A DNA stretch of 64,000 nucleotides from Polaromonas sp. Lineage in GTDB: Bacteria > Pseudomonadota > Gammaproteobacteria > Burkholderiales > Burkholderiaceae_C. A program made the translations under genes and the position numbers. Below, in pieces: positions 45,194 through 54,611 of the stretch (positions are counted from its first letter, which is position 1; the number at the start of each line of letters is the position of its first letter). The DNA is taken from contig NZ_JABBPE010000002.1 in the NCBI RefSeq assembly GCF_012927455.1, forward strand, positions 682,001 through 746,000, read 5' to 3'. The notes beneath the pieces are model-generated. The model saw only the letters and a program-made list of their open reading frames with translations, was not told the DNA's origin and searched no databases.

Positions 45194-45511
45194 TCAAGGC
45201 CTGGGCAACTCGGGGAGCAGGCAGGCTTCAGCCATCTGCAGATCGTTGTCTTTGGCAAAATTGATGGCGAAATCCCAGGCCATGGGTTCGGCGTCGCGCA
45301 ATTCGGCGTTGACGACCACGCACTTGACGCCGTCGATGACCGTGGGAACGCACCAAGGCGAATACGTCAGGTGGCTGCCGGGCTGCGGCCCGCCCGGGCG
45401 GAACTGGCTCATGACGCCGCACAACCGGTCAGCCCAATCACTGGGGCGGAAGGTTTTGCCTTGGCGGGTGATGCCCTGAATGAAGACTTCTTTAACGGTG
45501 GTGGAGACCAT
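45194..45511 (-). CDS. DUF3579 family protein
   Basis: 105 residues. The protein reads V-F-I-Q-G-I-T-R-Q-G-K-T-F-R-P-S-D-W-A-D-R-L-C-G-V-M near the start and M-A-W-D-F-A-I-N-F-A later, the DUF3579 pattern. It is common in Burkholderiales beside argD and rpsT. The function is unknown. I take the ATG at 45511; in-frame starts at 45556 and 45568 would lie on or very near the transcript start implied by TATAAT on the minus strand at 45573-45578. Confidence 0.8.
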   Translation of the reverse strand: MVSTTVKEVFIQGITRQGKTFRPSDWADRLCGVMSQFRPGGPQPGSHLTYSPWCVPTVIDGVKCVVVNAELRDAEPMAWDFAINFAKDNDLQMAEACLLPELPRP

Positions 45512-45572
45512 CTGGTAGAGGGTTTTTCGCGTGCCAGAGGCGGGGGTTTTGCCCATGCTGCACTGCACAAGT

Positions 45573-45578
45573 ATTATA
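45573..45578 (-). promoter_or_regulatory. -10 element for the DUF3579 gene
   Basis: TATAAT on the minus strand in an AT-rich patch, with no other gene start nearby. It supports the 45511 start codon choice because it would leave a ~55-base leader. Confidence 0.5.
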
Positions 45579-45758
45579 TCTTATATAAGACTCAACCTAT
45601 CCTTTCTCGGTGCTCCTGCCGTCTGAATGCCACGCGCCAAGCGCAACGCTGTGATGCGCCATCGTCACCAAAGGCCGAGTGGTCTGCGCCTAAAATCACA
45701 TCAGACCCGCCCGCTTTGTAGCGGCCTTTCGTTTTTAGCCATGCCCGGAGTTTTCCCC

Positions 45759-46973
45759 ATGACCGCTGCCCTTCCGCCCCATATCGAAGCCGCCTCCCCC
45801 CATGTGATGAACACCTACGGGCGTTTGCCGATCGCGCTGTCGCATGGCCAGGGTTGCCGCGTTTGGGACGTCAATGGCAAGTCTTACCTGGATGCGCTGG
45901 GCGGCATTGCCGTCAACACAGTCGGCCATAACCACCCCAAACTGGTTGCAGCCCTGCGCGACCAGATCGGCAAGATCATTCACAGTTCCAACTACTACCA
46001 TGTACCGCTGCAGGAAACGCTGGCGGCCAAGCTGGTCGAGCTGTCCGGGCTGGAGAACGTGTTTTTCTGCTCGACCGGACTGGAAGCCAACGAAGCGGCG
46101 CTGAAACTGGCGCGCAAGTTCGGCCATGACAAAGGCATCGAAAAGCCCGAGATTGTGGTTTACGAGAAAGCCTTTCACGGCCGCAGTATTGCCACCCTCA
46201 GCGCCACCGGAAATCCCAAGGTTCAGGCCGGCTTTGGCCCGCTGGTCGAGGGGTTTATCCGCGTGCCACTTAATGATATGGAGGCATTACGAACCGCCAC
46301 CGTCGGCAACCCCAACGTGGTCGCGGTATTTTTTGAAGCCATTCAGGGCGAAGGCGGCGTCAACAGCATGACCATCGAATACCTGCAGCAGGCGCGCAAG
46401 CTATGCGACGAACGCGACTGGCTGCTGATGATTGACGAGGTGCAGTGCGGCATGGGCCGTACTGGCAAATGGTTTGCGCACCAGTGGGCGGACATCTTGC
46501 CTGACGTGATGCCGCTGGCCAAAGGACTGGGCTCCGGCGTGCCGATCGGCGCGGTGGTGGCCGGCCCCAAAGCCGCCCATATCTTTGGCCCAGGCAACCA
46601 CGGCTCCACCTTTGGCGGCAATCCGCTCGCCATGCGGGCCGGTGTGGAAACCATCCGCATCATGGAAGAAGAAGGCTTGCTGGCCAATGCCGTCAAAGTC
46701 GGCGAGCATTTGCGGGCAGCGCTGACCCGCGAGCTGGCCGGCGTGACCGGCTTCAAGGAAATCCGCGGCCGCGGCCTGATGCTGGGGCTAGAACTGGCCA
46801 AGCCTTGCGGCGCACTGGTCGGCCGCGCCGCCGAAAATGGTTTGCTGATCAGCGTCACGGCTGACAGCGTAGTCCGCATGGTGCCTTCGCTCATCATGAC
46901 GACGGCCGAAGCCGATGAAGTCGTGGCTATTTTGTGCCCCCTCATCAAACAATTGCTGCAAGAAGGCGCATGA
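45759..46973 (+). CDS. argD: acetylornithine aminotransferase
   Basis: 404 residues, fold-type I PLP aminotransferase. It converts N-acetylglutamate semialdehyde to N-acetylornithine in arginine synthesis. Signatures: YLDALGGIAVNTVGHNHPKL near 40-60, F-F-C-S-T-G-L-E-A-N-E-A-A-L-K-L-A-R near 98, M-I-D-E-V-Q-C-G-M-G-R-T-G-K, and the PLP Lys in PLAKGLGSGVPIGA. GGAG at 45747 precedes the ATG at 45759. A start at 45741 is possible but has no site. It overlaps argF by four bases. Confidence 0.93.
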   Translation: MTAALPPHIEAASPHVMNTYGRLPIALSHGQGCRVWDVNGKSYLDALGGIAVNTVGHNHPKLVAALRDQIGKIIHSSNYYHVPLQETLAAKLVELSGLENVFFCSTGLEANEAALKLARKFGHDKGIEKPEIVVYEKAFHGRSIATLSATGNPKVQAGFGPLVEGFIRVPLNDMEALRTATVGNPNVVAVFFEAIQGEGGVNSMTIEYLQQARKLCDERDWLLMIDEVQCGMGRTGKWFAHQWADILPDVMPLAKGLGSGVPIGAVVAGPKAAHIFGPGNHGSTFGGNPLAMRAGVETIRIMEEEGLLANAVKVGEHLRAALTRELAGVTGFKEIRGRGLMLGLELAKPCGALVGRAAENGLLISVTADSVVRMVPSLIMTTAEADEVVAILCPLIKQLLQEGA

Positions 46974-47911
46974 CTATGAGCATGACCAGCGCCCCAACAC
47001 CGCTCAAGCACTACCTTCAGTTCAGCGACCTGAATGCCGAGGAATATGCCTACCTGTTCGAGCGGGCCGCACACATCAAGAAAAAATTCAAGGCCTACGA
47101 AAAACATCAGCCGCTGATTGACCGCACGCTGGTCATGATTTTTGAGAAGGCTTCAACTCGCACCCGCGTGAGTTTTGAAGCTGGCATGTACCAGTTGGGC
47201 GGCACGGTCGTCAATCTCACCACCGAAGGCAGCCAGCTGGGCCGCGCCGAGCCAATTGAAGACAGCGCCAAGGTCATCAGCCGCATGGTGGATCTCGTGA
47301 TGATCCGCACCTTCGAGCAGACCAAGATCGAGCGGTTTGCCGAACACTCGCGCGTACCCGTCATCAACGGCCTGACCAATGAATTTCACCCCTGTCAGAT
47401 TCTGGCCGACATCTTTACCTATATAGAGCACCGCGGCTCCATCGCTGGCAAGACGGTGGCCTGGGTGGGCGACGGCAACAACATGGCCAACACCTGGCTC
47501 CAGGCCAGCGAAATCCTCGGCTTCAAGGTGCACCTCAGCACACCCGGTGGCTACGAGGTGGACCAGTCGATCGCAGGCATTCGCTCGGCCGAAAGCTACC
47601 AGGTGTTCAAGGACCCGATGCAGGCCTGCGCCGGCGCCGACCTGGTCACGACCGACGTCTGGACCAGCATGGGCTACGAGGCCGAGAACGAAGCGCGCAA
47701 AAAAGCCTTCACCGACTGGTGCGTGGATGCCGAGATGATGCGCGCCGCCAAGCCCGACGCCCTTTTCATGCACTGCCTGCCCGCGCACCGTGGAGAAGAA
47801 GTCCAAGCCGAGGTGATTGACGGTCCGCAGTCGGTGGTATGGGACGAAGCGGAGAACCGCATGCATGCGCAAAAAGCACTGATGGAGTATTTGCTGCTGG
47901 GTCGTCAGTAG
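46970..47911 (+). CDS. argF: ornithine carbamoyltransferase
   Basis: 313 residues. It joins ornithine and carbamoyl phosphate to citrulline. It has F-E-K-A-S-T-R-T-R-V-S-F-E (carbamoyl phosphate site), N-E-F-H-P-C-Q-I-L-A-D and M-H-C-L-P-A-H-R-G-E (ornithine and catalytic Cys). The ATG at 46970 overlaps the argD stop (ATGA) and follows AAGAAGG. Several later ATGs are in frame; the overlap makes the first the best. With argD it forms a compact arginine unit. Confidence 0.95.
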   Translation: MTMSMTSAPTPLKHYLQFSDLNAEEYAYLFERAAHIKKKFKAYEKHQPLIDRTLVMIFEKASTRTRVSFEAGMYQLGGTVVNLTTEGSQLGRAEPIEDSAKVISRMVDLVMIRTFEQTKIERFAEHSRVPVINGLTNEFHPCQILADIFTYIEHRGSIAGKTVAWVGDGNNMANTWLQASEILGFKVHLSTPGGYEVDQSIAGIRSAESYQVFKDPMQACAGADLVTTDVWTSMGYEAENEARKKAFTDWCVDAEMMRAAKPDALFMHCLPAHRGEEVQAEVIDGPQSVVWDEAENRMHAQKALMEYLLLGRQ

Positions 47912-47950
47912 AGTCCTGCGCCTGCCACAGACCCACCCCGCTCACGCGGA

Positions 47951-49903
47951 TCAGTCTCGCAGCCTGCGATAAAGCGTATTGCGGCTGATCCCCAGGCTGC
48001 GGGCGGCTTCTGACAGATTGCCCTCGCAGGCGCTGACAGTACGCGCAACGGTCAGGCGTGATGAGGTGCGCAAGTCGGGCGCTACAACGTCAGCGAAGTC
48101 GCCCCTGCGCTTCACAGCGAGCGCAGCCGGGGCTTGCAGCGCCAGCACCAGGTCGTCGGGCAGATGGCCCCAGCCGATCACTGCTTCATGGCTATCGAGC
48201 AACGCGCACGCGGTACGCAGCGCGTTGGCCAGCTGCCGCATGTTGCCGGGCCAGCGATAAGTGTGAAAGACCGCCAGCAAATCCGGGCTGATGGTCACCC
48301 TGCGCTCGGGGACAAGCTGCTGCAACTCGCGCGCCAGCAACTGGTCCAGATCTAAGCGTTGATGCAACGCGGGCAGCTGCAGCGTCAGGCCATTGAGCCG
48401 GTAGTACAAATCTTCACGGAAGCGTCCGGCCAGCATTTCAGCGGGCAGGTTGCGGTGGGTGGCGCAAACCAGCGCAAAATCCACCGCCACCGGCTTGCCG
48501 CCACCCAGCGGCAGCACCTGGCGGTCTTGCAGCACACGCAGCAGCCGCGCCTGCAAAGACAGCGGCATATCGCCGATTTCATCAAGAAATAGCGTGCCAC
48601 CATGCGCTTCGCGGATGCGGCCCGGTGCGCCCTCGCGTCTGGCGCCGGTGAAGGCGCCGCCCAAATAGCCAAACAGCTCGGCCTCAATCAGGTTTTCAGG
48701 CAGCGCTGCGCAGTTGACGGCCACGAAGGGCTGCGCGTGGCGCGGCCCGCTACTGTGCAGGGCCTGCGCAAATAGCTCTTTGCCCACGCCAGATTCGCCC
48801 TGCAGCAGCAGTGCAATCGGCTTGCCCATGACTTTGCGGGCTCGCGCGATAGCGGCGTGCAACACCGCATCGCCGATGTCCAGCGCAGCCAGTGCGTCGG
48901 CCGCTTCAGCCGCAGGCGGGGGCGCCACCGGCTTACGCGGCGGCGCATAGGCAACGTGCCCAGCTTCTACCCGCATCCAGACGGCCTGCCCCGAGCGCAG
49001 GTGCACCATGCGCGGAATGTGGGAAGAGCGCTGGCACCAGTCGAGCAGTTGTGTCAGCGGTTCAAGCAGCACGCTATCCAGCCGCGTCTGCGCCAAGTCG
49101 TGCCAGCCCAGGCCAAGCAGGTCCAGCGCGGTGCGGTTGGCGCCTGCCAGCAAGCCGTCTTCGCGCACCGCCAGCAGGCCTTCGGTCACGGTACCCAGGC
49201 CTTCAGGCTGTGCATGAAAGCGCAACCGCAAGCCACCCCATCGGCGCAGGTCGTGTCGGGTGTCAAACAGCCGGTGCTCAATCATCCGCGCCGCGGAACG
49301 CACCAGCCCCAGGGTATGGCGGTGGTAGCACCGGTGGTCGCCCGACAAGTCCAGCGCGCCCAGCAGGCTGCCCATCGGGTCGTGGATGGGCGCGGCGGCG
49401 CAGGTCAAAAAACTATTGCGCTCCAGGTAATGCTCGTCGGCGTGCACGACCACTGCACAGTCGTCGGTCAGCGCGGTACCAATCGCGTTGGTGCCGCGGT
49501 ACTGTTCGTGCCAGCTGGCACCAGGGCGCAACGCCACCCTTTCCGCCCGGTTAACAAACTGAAGATCGCCCGCAGCATGCAGCAGCATGCCATCGGTCCC
49601 GGCCAGAATAACCATGCTGTCGGTGCCCCGGGTCTGCTCGAAGACGAAATCCATCACCGGCAGGGCATGCTCCACCAGTTCGCGCTGCAGCTCCAGCGCT
49701 CGCGCCAACTGGGCACCAGAGGCGTGCGGTGCACCCGGCAAGCGGCCGCAAGGTTGCAAGCCCGACTCCCAGCTGCGCAACCATGAGCGCGCCAGCTCAG
49801 GCTGGATCAGGTCAGCAGGCAAGCTGCCGCGGTTCAGCAACTGGCGGCGCGCTTCGCGCAACTGGCTCGGCACAGGTCGTTCCTGCAGGGCTGGAGGGGG
49901 CAT
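47951..49903 (-). CDS. AcoR-type sigma-54 activator
   Basis: 650 residues. GAF domain about 60-210, PAS-like region about 230-310, then AAA+ with Walker A GESGVGKE (369-376), intact sigma-54 loop GAFTGA (416-421), Walker B GGTLFLDEIGD, and a Fis helix-turn-helix at the end (GNLSEAARSLGISRNTLYRR). The ATG at 49903 has AGGAG 5 bases upstream. It is divergent from the aldehyde dehydrogenase gene and is its probable activator, given a -24/-12 promoter and a palindrome in the intergenic region. It is most like AcoR of acetoin or alcohol catabolism. Confidence 0.92.
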   Translation of the reverse strand: MPPPALQERPVPSQLREARRQLLNRGSLPADLIQPELARSWLRSWESGLQPCGRLPGAPHASGAQLARALELQRELVEHALPVMDFVFEQTRGTDSMVILAGTDGMLLHAAGDLQFVNRAERVALRPGASWHEQYRGTNAIGTALTDDCAVVVHADEHYLERNSFLTCAAAPIHDPMGSLLGALDLSGDHRCYHRHTLGLVRSAARMIEHRLFDTRHDLRRWGGLRLRFHAQPEGLGTVTEGLLAVREDGLLAGANRTALDLLGLGWHDLAQTRLDSVLLEPLTQLLDWCQRSSHIPRMVHLRSGQAVWMRVEAGHVAYAPPRKPVAPPPAAEAADALAALDIGDAVLHAAIARARKVMGKPIALLLQGESGVGKELFAQALHSSGPRHAQPFVAVNCAALPENLIEAELFGYLGGAFTGARREGAPGRIREAHGGTLFLDEIGDMPLSLQARLLRVLQDRQVLPLGGGKPVAVDFALVCATHRNLPAEMLAGRFREDLYYRLNGLTLQLPALHQRLDLDQLLARELQQLVPERRVTISPDLLAVFHTYRWPGNMRQLANALRTACALLDSHEAVIGWGHLPDDLVLALQAPAALAVKRRGDFADVVAPDLRTSSRLTVARTVSACEGNLSEAARSLGISRNTLYRRLRD

Positions 49904-50049
49904 TGAACTCCTGATAATTCGGTGCGTGAGATGGGCGCGCAATCCCGGCCTTGCCACGCTGGCATTGCCATGTCGGCAGTGGCGGTAGGTTTTCCATTGT
50001 GCGCCAACCGGCTAATCCGGCCGAAAAAACCGCCGACCTGTTCCGTTTC

Positions 50050-50064
50050 GACACAGCCTGTGTC
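50050..50064. promoter_or_regulatory. perfect palindrome, putative activator site
   Basis: GACACAGCCTGTGTC, a 7-base perfect inverted repeat with one central base, in the 350-base divergent gap. A second partial copy (CTGTG...CACAG, 50058-50078) overlaps it. It is about 100 bases upstream of the sigma-54 promoter, the right distance for an upstream activator site. Confidence 0.55.
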
Positions 50065-50163
50065 AGCCACTGGCACAGCGTTTATCCCCTGAATGGCTGC
50101 CAAAACGCCCAATGCCGGAGTGCTTATGCAGATATTGTGGGATTTCCGGTTGAAACTGCCGGC

Positions 50164-50179
50164 TGGCATACCCCGTGCA
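50164..50179 (+). promoter_or_regulatory. sigma-54 (-24/-12) promoter
   Basis: TGGCATACCCCGTGCA fits TGGCAC-N-TTGC with the invariant GG and GC 10 bases apart. It is 75 bases before the aldehyde dehydrogenase ATG and faces that gene. Confidence 0.7.
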
Positions 50180-50253
50180 AACAGGCGGCGCTGAAACCCA
50201 CCACCGGCAGAGTGGGCGGCTTCCTTCCTAGTCACTAATCCACAGGAGACAAC

Positions 50254-51774
50254 ATGCTCTACGCCACCCCCGGTTCCCCCGGAGCCCAAATCACTTTCAA
50301 ATCGCGCTACGACAATTTCATAGGCGGCAAGTTTGTCGCCCCGGTGCAAGGCGCTTACTTCGACGTCATCACGCCCATCACCGGCAGGCGTTTCACCCAG
50401 GCAGCCCGCTCGACCGCCGAGGACATCGAACTGGCGCTCGACGCCGCGCACGCCGCATCGGGTAAATGGGGCAAGACACCAGCGGCGGAGCGCGCCAACG
50501 TGCTGCTCAAAATTGCCGACCGCATCGAGCAAAACCTCGAACTGCTGGCTTACGCCGAAACCGTCGACAACGGCAAGGCCATTCGCGAAACCCTGAACGC
50601 CGACATTCCGCTGACAGCCGACCACTTCCGTTACTTTGCCGGCTGCCTGCGCGCCCAGGAAGGAAGCCTGAGCGAAATTGATGGCGACACCATCGCCTAC
50701 CATTTCCATGAACCGCTGGGCGTGGTCGGCCAGATCATTCCGTGGAACTTCCCGATCTTGATGGCGGCCTGGAAGCTGGCGCCCGCCATTGCCGCCGGCA
50801 ACTGCGTGGTGCTCAAGCCCGCAGAATCGACGCCCGTCTCCATCCTGATTCTGGCCGAGTTGATTGCCGATATCCTGCCGCCTGGCGTGCTCAACATCGT
50901 CAACGGCTATGGCCGCGAAGCCGGCATGGCGCTGGCCACCAGCAAGCGCATCGCCAAGATCGCCTTCACCGGCTCCACCGCGACAGGCCGTGTGATTGCG
51001 CAAGCGGCCGCCAACAACCTGATCCCGGCCACGCTAGAACTCGGCGGCAAATCGCCCAACATCTTTTTTGCCGACATCGCCAAGGCCGACGACGACTTCT
51101 TCGACAAGGCGATTGAAGGCTTGGTGCTGTTCGCCTTCAACCAGGGTGAAGTCTGCACCTGCCCTTCACGCGCGCTGATCCAGGAATCGGTGTATGACCA
51201 GTTCATGGAACGCGCTCTGGCCCGCGTCAAGGCCATCAAGCAGGGCAGTCCGCTCGATACCGACAGCATGATGGGCGCGCAGGCGTCGATGGAGCAGATG
51301 AAAAAAATCGAGTCCTATCTGGCGATTGGCAAGCAGGAAGGCGCGCAATTGTTGATCGGCGGCGAGCGCGCCCAGTTGCCCGGCGAGCTGGCCGACGGCT
51401 ATTACATCCAGCCCACGCTGTTCAAGGGCCACAACAAGATGCGCATCTTCCAGGAAGAAATCTTTGGCCCGGTGCTGGCCGTAACTACCTTCAAGGACGA
51501 AGCCGAAGCGTTGGCGATTGCCAACGACACGCCGTACGGCCTGGGCGCCGGCGTATGGACGCGCGACGGCAGCACCGCCTACCGCATGGGCCGCGCCATC
51601 CAGGCCGGCCGCATCTGGACCAACTGCTACCACGCCTACCCGGCCCACGCCACCTTCGGCGGTTACAAGGAATCGGGCATTGGCCGCGAAACCCACAAGG
51701 TCATGCTTGACCATTACCAGCAAACCAAGAACCTGCTGGTCAGCTACAGCCCGAAGGCGCTTGGCTTCTTCTGA
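50254..51774 (+). CDS. NAD-dependent aldehyde dehydrogenase (ExaC/AcoD-like)
   Basis: 506 residues. It oxidises an aldehyde to its acid. It has [10 protein letters not shown] (about 155-164), [16 protein letters not shown] (nucleotide), E-L-G-G-K-S-P-N, then the catalytic Cys in [11 protein letters not shown]. The C-terminal [14 protein letters not shown] is typical. Close relatives oxidise acetaldehyde. The gene is under the sigma-54 promoter at 50164. AGGAGA precedes the ATG. Confidence 0.93.
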   Translation: MLYATPGSPGAQITFKSRYDNFIGGKFVAPVQGAYFDVITPITGRRFTQAARSTAEDIELALDAAHAASGKWGKTPAAERANVLLKIADRIEQNLELLAYAETVDNGKAIRETLNADIPLTADHFRYFAGCLRAQEGSLSEIDGDTIAYHFHEPLGVVGQIIPWNFPILMAAWKLAPAIAAGNCVVLKPAESTPVSILILAELIADILPPGVLNIVNGYGREAGMALATSKRIAKIAFTGSTATGRVIAQAAANNLIPATLELGGKSPNIFFADIAKADDDFFDKAIEGLVLFAFNQGEVCTCPSRALIQESVYDQFMERALARVKAIKQGSPLDTDSMMGAQASMEQMKKIESYLAIGKQEGAQLLIGGERAQLPGELADGYYIQPTLFKGHNKMRIFQEEIFGPVLAVTTFKDEAEALAIANDTPYGLGAGVWTRDGSTAYRMGRAIQAGRIWTNCYHAYPAHATFGGYKESGIGRETHKVMLDHYQQTKNLLVSYSPKALGFF

Positions 51775-51864
51775 CTTGTAAACAATTTCATCTTTCGCGG
51801 CAAGGCAAAACCCACGCGTCTTGCCCACCCTCCTTTTACGCACATCAACCGAGATTTTTCATTT

Positions 51865-53016
51865 ATGACCACCACGACATTTTTTATTCCCGCCGTCAAC
51901 ATGATGGGCAACGGCTGCCTTGACGAGGCCATTCTGGCTATTCGCGGCTACGGCTTTCGCCATGCCCTGATCGTCACCGACGCCGGACTCAGCCGTGCGG
52001 GGGTGGCGCTCAAGGTCGCAAAGCTGCTTGAGCGCCAGGACATCGAATCCACCATTTTTGATGGTGCCCAGCCCAATCCCACGGTGGGCAACGTCGAGGC
52101 CGGGCTGGCGATGCTGTCCAGCAGAAACTGTGACTGCGTGATTTCCCTGGGTGGCGGATCACCGCACGATTGCGCCAAAGGCATCGCGCTGGTCGCTTCC
52201 AATGGCGGAAAGATCAGTGATTACGAAGGCGTTGACAAATCGGCCAAGCCGCAGCTGCCGCTGATTGCGATCAACACCACGGCCGGCACCGCCAGCGAGA
52301 TGACGCGTTTTTGCATCATCACCGACGAAACCCGCCACATCAAGATGGCCATCGTCGACCGCAATGTCACGCCGCTGCTGTCGGTCAACGATCCGTCCCT
52401 GATGCTGGCCAAGCCACCGGCACTCACCGCCGCTACCGGCATGGACGCGCTGACGCATGCCGTCGAGGCCTATCTTTCCACCGCCGCCACGCCAATTACC
52501 GATGCCTGCGCGCTCAAAGCGGTGGTCATGATTTCGGACAACCTGCGCAAGGCGGTGAGCCATGGCGACGATATCCACGCGCGCGAACAGATGGCCTACG
52601 CACAGTTCCTGGCCGGCATGGCGTTCAACAACGCTTCGCTGGGCTATGTGCACGCCATGGCGCACCAGCTAGGCGGTTTTTACAATCTGCCACACGGGGT
52701 GTGCAATGCCATGCTGCTGCCGCACGTCGAGGCCTTCAACGCCAGTGTCGTTGCCGAACGTCTGGGTGATATTGCGAAAGCAATGGGCGTGGATGTGAGC
52801 GGCATGGCCGCAGCACAGGCCGCCGAAAGCTGCCTGGCGGCGATTCGCCAATTGGCGGCTGATGTCAAGATTCCGAGCGGCCTCGCCCAACTCGGAGTGC
52901 GCGACGAAGACATCCCATTGCTGGCTACCAACGCACTGAAGGATGCCTGCGGTTTGACCAACCCGCGTCCGGCGAGCCAGGCTGAGATCGAAGCGATTTT
53001 CCGTCTGGCTATGTAG
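51865..53016 (+). CDS. iron-containing alcohol dehydrogenase (group III)
   Basis: 383 residues. It oxidises an alcohol to an aldehyde, the likely substrate of the upstream dehydrogenase. It has [10 protein letters not shown] (NAD site, about 96-105), [21 protein letters not shown], and metal-binding A-M-A-H-Q-L-G-G and L-P-H-G-V-C-N-A. The iron ligands Asp and three His are in place. It follows the aldehyde dehydrogenase after 90 bases, most likely in the same transcript. Confidence 0.92.
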   Translation: MTTTTFFIPAVNMMGNGCLDEAILAIRGYGFRHALIVTDAGLSRAGVALKVAKLLERQDIESTIFDGAQPNPTVGNVEAGLAMLSSRNCDCVISLGGGSPHDCAKGIALVASNGGKISDYEGVDKSAKPQLPLIAINTTAGTASEMTRFCIITDETRHIKMAIVDRNVTPLLSVNDPSLMLAKPPALTAATGMDALTHAVEAYLSTAATPITDACALKAVVMISDNLRKAVSHGDDIHAREQMAYAQFLAGMAFNNASLGYVHAMAHQLGGFYNLPHGVCNAMLLPHVEAFNASVVAERLGDIAKAMGVDVSGMAAAQAAESCLAAIRQLAADVKIPSGLAQLGVRDEDIPLLATNALKDACGLTNPRPASQAEIEAIFRLAM

Positions 53017-53263
53017 TTGAGGTTGCGGGTTGTGTTGCTTTCGGCCGCGAAACGGCTCTGGGTAGCGCAACCTTCTGTTGAGTATTAAAAATGGCTGTAG
53101 CCCAATGAATTTTGGCCAGAGCCAGATTTACAAAAACAATCCAGTATTGTTCAATACTGGCAGGCATAGACGAAATCACCGGCGGCAAGCGCTGACGGGA
53201 CTATATTTCATCACCGCCATGACCGCGAGGAGCAATGGGTCCGACTCGACCGCTGGCGCCGGC

Positions 53264-53716
53264 TCAGACTTTCTCCGGCATGGCAGATGAGTGGTGATGC
53301 GAAATCAGCCATCCACCATTTTGATAAGAATAGATGTAGGAAAAGCGCGCTGCAACCTCGCTGCCATCTTTCATCTTGAAGGTGTAGGTACCAACATCGC
53401 TGGCCGTGTTGCATCCGACTTTAATAGTGCGTGAATTGATAGTGCCTTCAGGCGCGCTCTTAAGGAACTTGGTGAAATAGTTCAACCGGTCCTCCTGTGT
53501 CAGGCGCGGCTGGTTTTGCACAGTTGCAAGCAATACCGCATCTGTCGCGTAATTGGCCACGACTCGATTGGCATCCAAGGTTTTGAGCGAAGCGTTCCAT
53601 CGGTCAAACAATCCTGCGATTTGCTTTTCATCTGCCGATGCGCAGGTTTGCGTGGTCTGCGCAAAAGCACTTGTTGCTGCGACGAGTGTGAACAAAGCAA
53701 TGACGTGTTTTTTCAT
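53264..53716 (-). CDS. SgcJ/EcaC (NTF2-like, DUF4440) secreted protein
   Basis: 150 residues with a signal peptide (1-19, ending AFA-Q). The mature part is an alpha+beta NTF2-like fold: A-D-E-K-Q-I-A-G-L-F-D-R-W-N-A-S-L then a T-I-N-S-R-T-I-K and the closing G-G-W-L-I-S-H-H-H-S-S. Relatives are grouped as SgcJ/EcaC oxidoreductase-like or ketosteroid-isomerase-like; no catalysis is established. The C-terminal tri-His may bind metal. The ATG is preceded by a GAAAGATCGATACC leader with a weak site. Confidence 0.82.
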   Translation of the reverse strand: MKKHVIALFTLVAATSAFAQTTQTCASADEKQIAGLFDRWNASLKTLDANRVVANYATDAVLLATVQNQPRLTQEDRLNYFTKFLKSAPEGTINSRTIKVGCNTASDVGTYTFKMKDGSEVAARFSYIYSYQNGGWLISHHHSSAMPEKV

Positions 53717-53900
53717 GGTATCGATCTTTCAGGTGAAACTTGTACAGGTTTTCTAATCGCGCTGAAAGGCTGCTTTTTTCTGCACCCCACCAACACCCTG
53801 AATTAAATCGACCTATATGAAACCTGCCATGACTGCAGCATTAACTGCAGCTGACACTTATATGAACGGAAAATGACAAACCCCGGCAGTGATAGTGAAA

Positions 53901-53920
53901 GCTATTTAATCTATGCTGCA
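53901..53920 (+). repeat. half copy of the two-hairpin repeat
   Basis: GCTATTTAATCTATGCTGCA next to the response-regulator stop. Only hairpin 1 is recognisable. Confidence 0.4.
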
Positions 53921-53929
53921 AATGCAGGA

Positions 53930-54610
53930 TCAGCTTTCCGCATCAATTTTGTAGCCCAACCCGCGCACCGTTTTAATCAGCTGCAAAGCATGACCGGAGT
54001 CCACCTTGGCACGCAGGCGGCTGACATACACATCAACGACATTGGTAAGAGGGTCTTCATTGACCCCCCACACATTCGAAAGAATGCGTTCACGGCTGTA
54101 CAGGCGGCCCGGGTAACGCATGAGCAATTCAAGCATTGCAAGCTCCCTGGCAGTGAGGCTGACAAATCGGCCAGCGCGCTCGACCCGCATTTTTTCGCGG
54201 TCGAACACCAGATCACCGACCGTCAACAGGCTGATCACCTCGGTCAACTGACCACTCCTGCGGTGCAACGCGTCGATGCGTGCCAGCAGCTCCTCGAAGG
54301 CAAATGGCTTGGTGAGGTAGTCGTCAGCCCCGCAACGCAGGCCTGACACGCGGTTTTCGACGGTAGACAAGGCCGTTAGCATCAGGACCGGCGTGTTGCG
54401 TCTTTCGCCCCGCAGTGTCTGACACAGTTCAATGCCGTCAATCCCCGGCAGCATCACGTCAAGCAAAATAATGCTGTACTCACTGCTCCTGGCCAAGGCC
54501 AGGCCTTCAATACCGTTCTTGGCCAATTGAACCGTGTGACGCTCCGCCCGCAAGCCTCTGCTCAAAAAATCCGCCACGCGGCTGTCGTCTTCAATCACTA
54601 GAATATGCAA
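53930..54610 (-). CDS. OmpR-family response regulator with a TTG start
   Basis: 226 residues. A receiver domain has the acidic pair E-D-D (7-9), the phosphorylated Asp51 in L-L-D-V-M-L-P-G and L-T-K-P-F near 100. An OmpR winged-helix domain ends it (V-S-L-T-A-R-E-L, then V-D-V-Y-V-S-R-L-R-A-K, then R-G-L-G-Y-K-I). The domain begins M/L-H-I-L-V-I-E-D-D, and the only fitting start is TTG at 54610, behind AAGGAG in the last codons of the kinase gene. The frame is open for 72 codons before it, but those overlap the kinase. It pairs with that kinase. Confidence 0.9.
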   Translation of the reverse strand: MHILVIEDDSRVADFLSRGLRAERHTVQLAKNGIEGLALARSSEYSIILLDVMLPGIDGIELCQTLRGERRNTPVLMLTALSTVENRVSGLRCGADDYLTKPFAFEELLARIDALHRRSGQLTEVISLLTVGDLVFDREKMRVERAGRFVSLTARELAMLELLMRYPGRLYSRERILSNVWGVNEDPLTNVVDVYVSRLRAKVDSGHALQLIKTVRGLGYKIDAES

Positions 54611-54611
54611 G

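Noticed and set aside
53873..54346. 157-codon plus-strand frame
   Set aside because: Antisense to the response regulator, whose receiver and DNA-binding motifs are clear.
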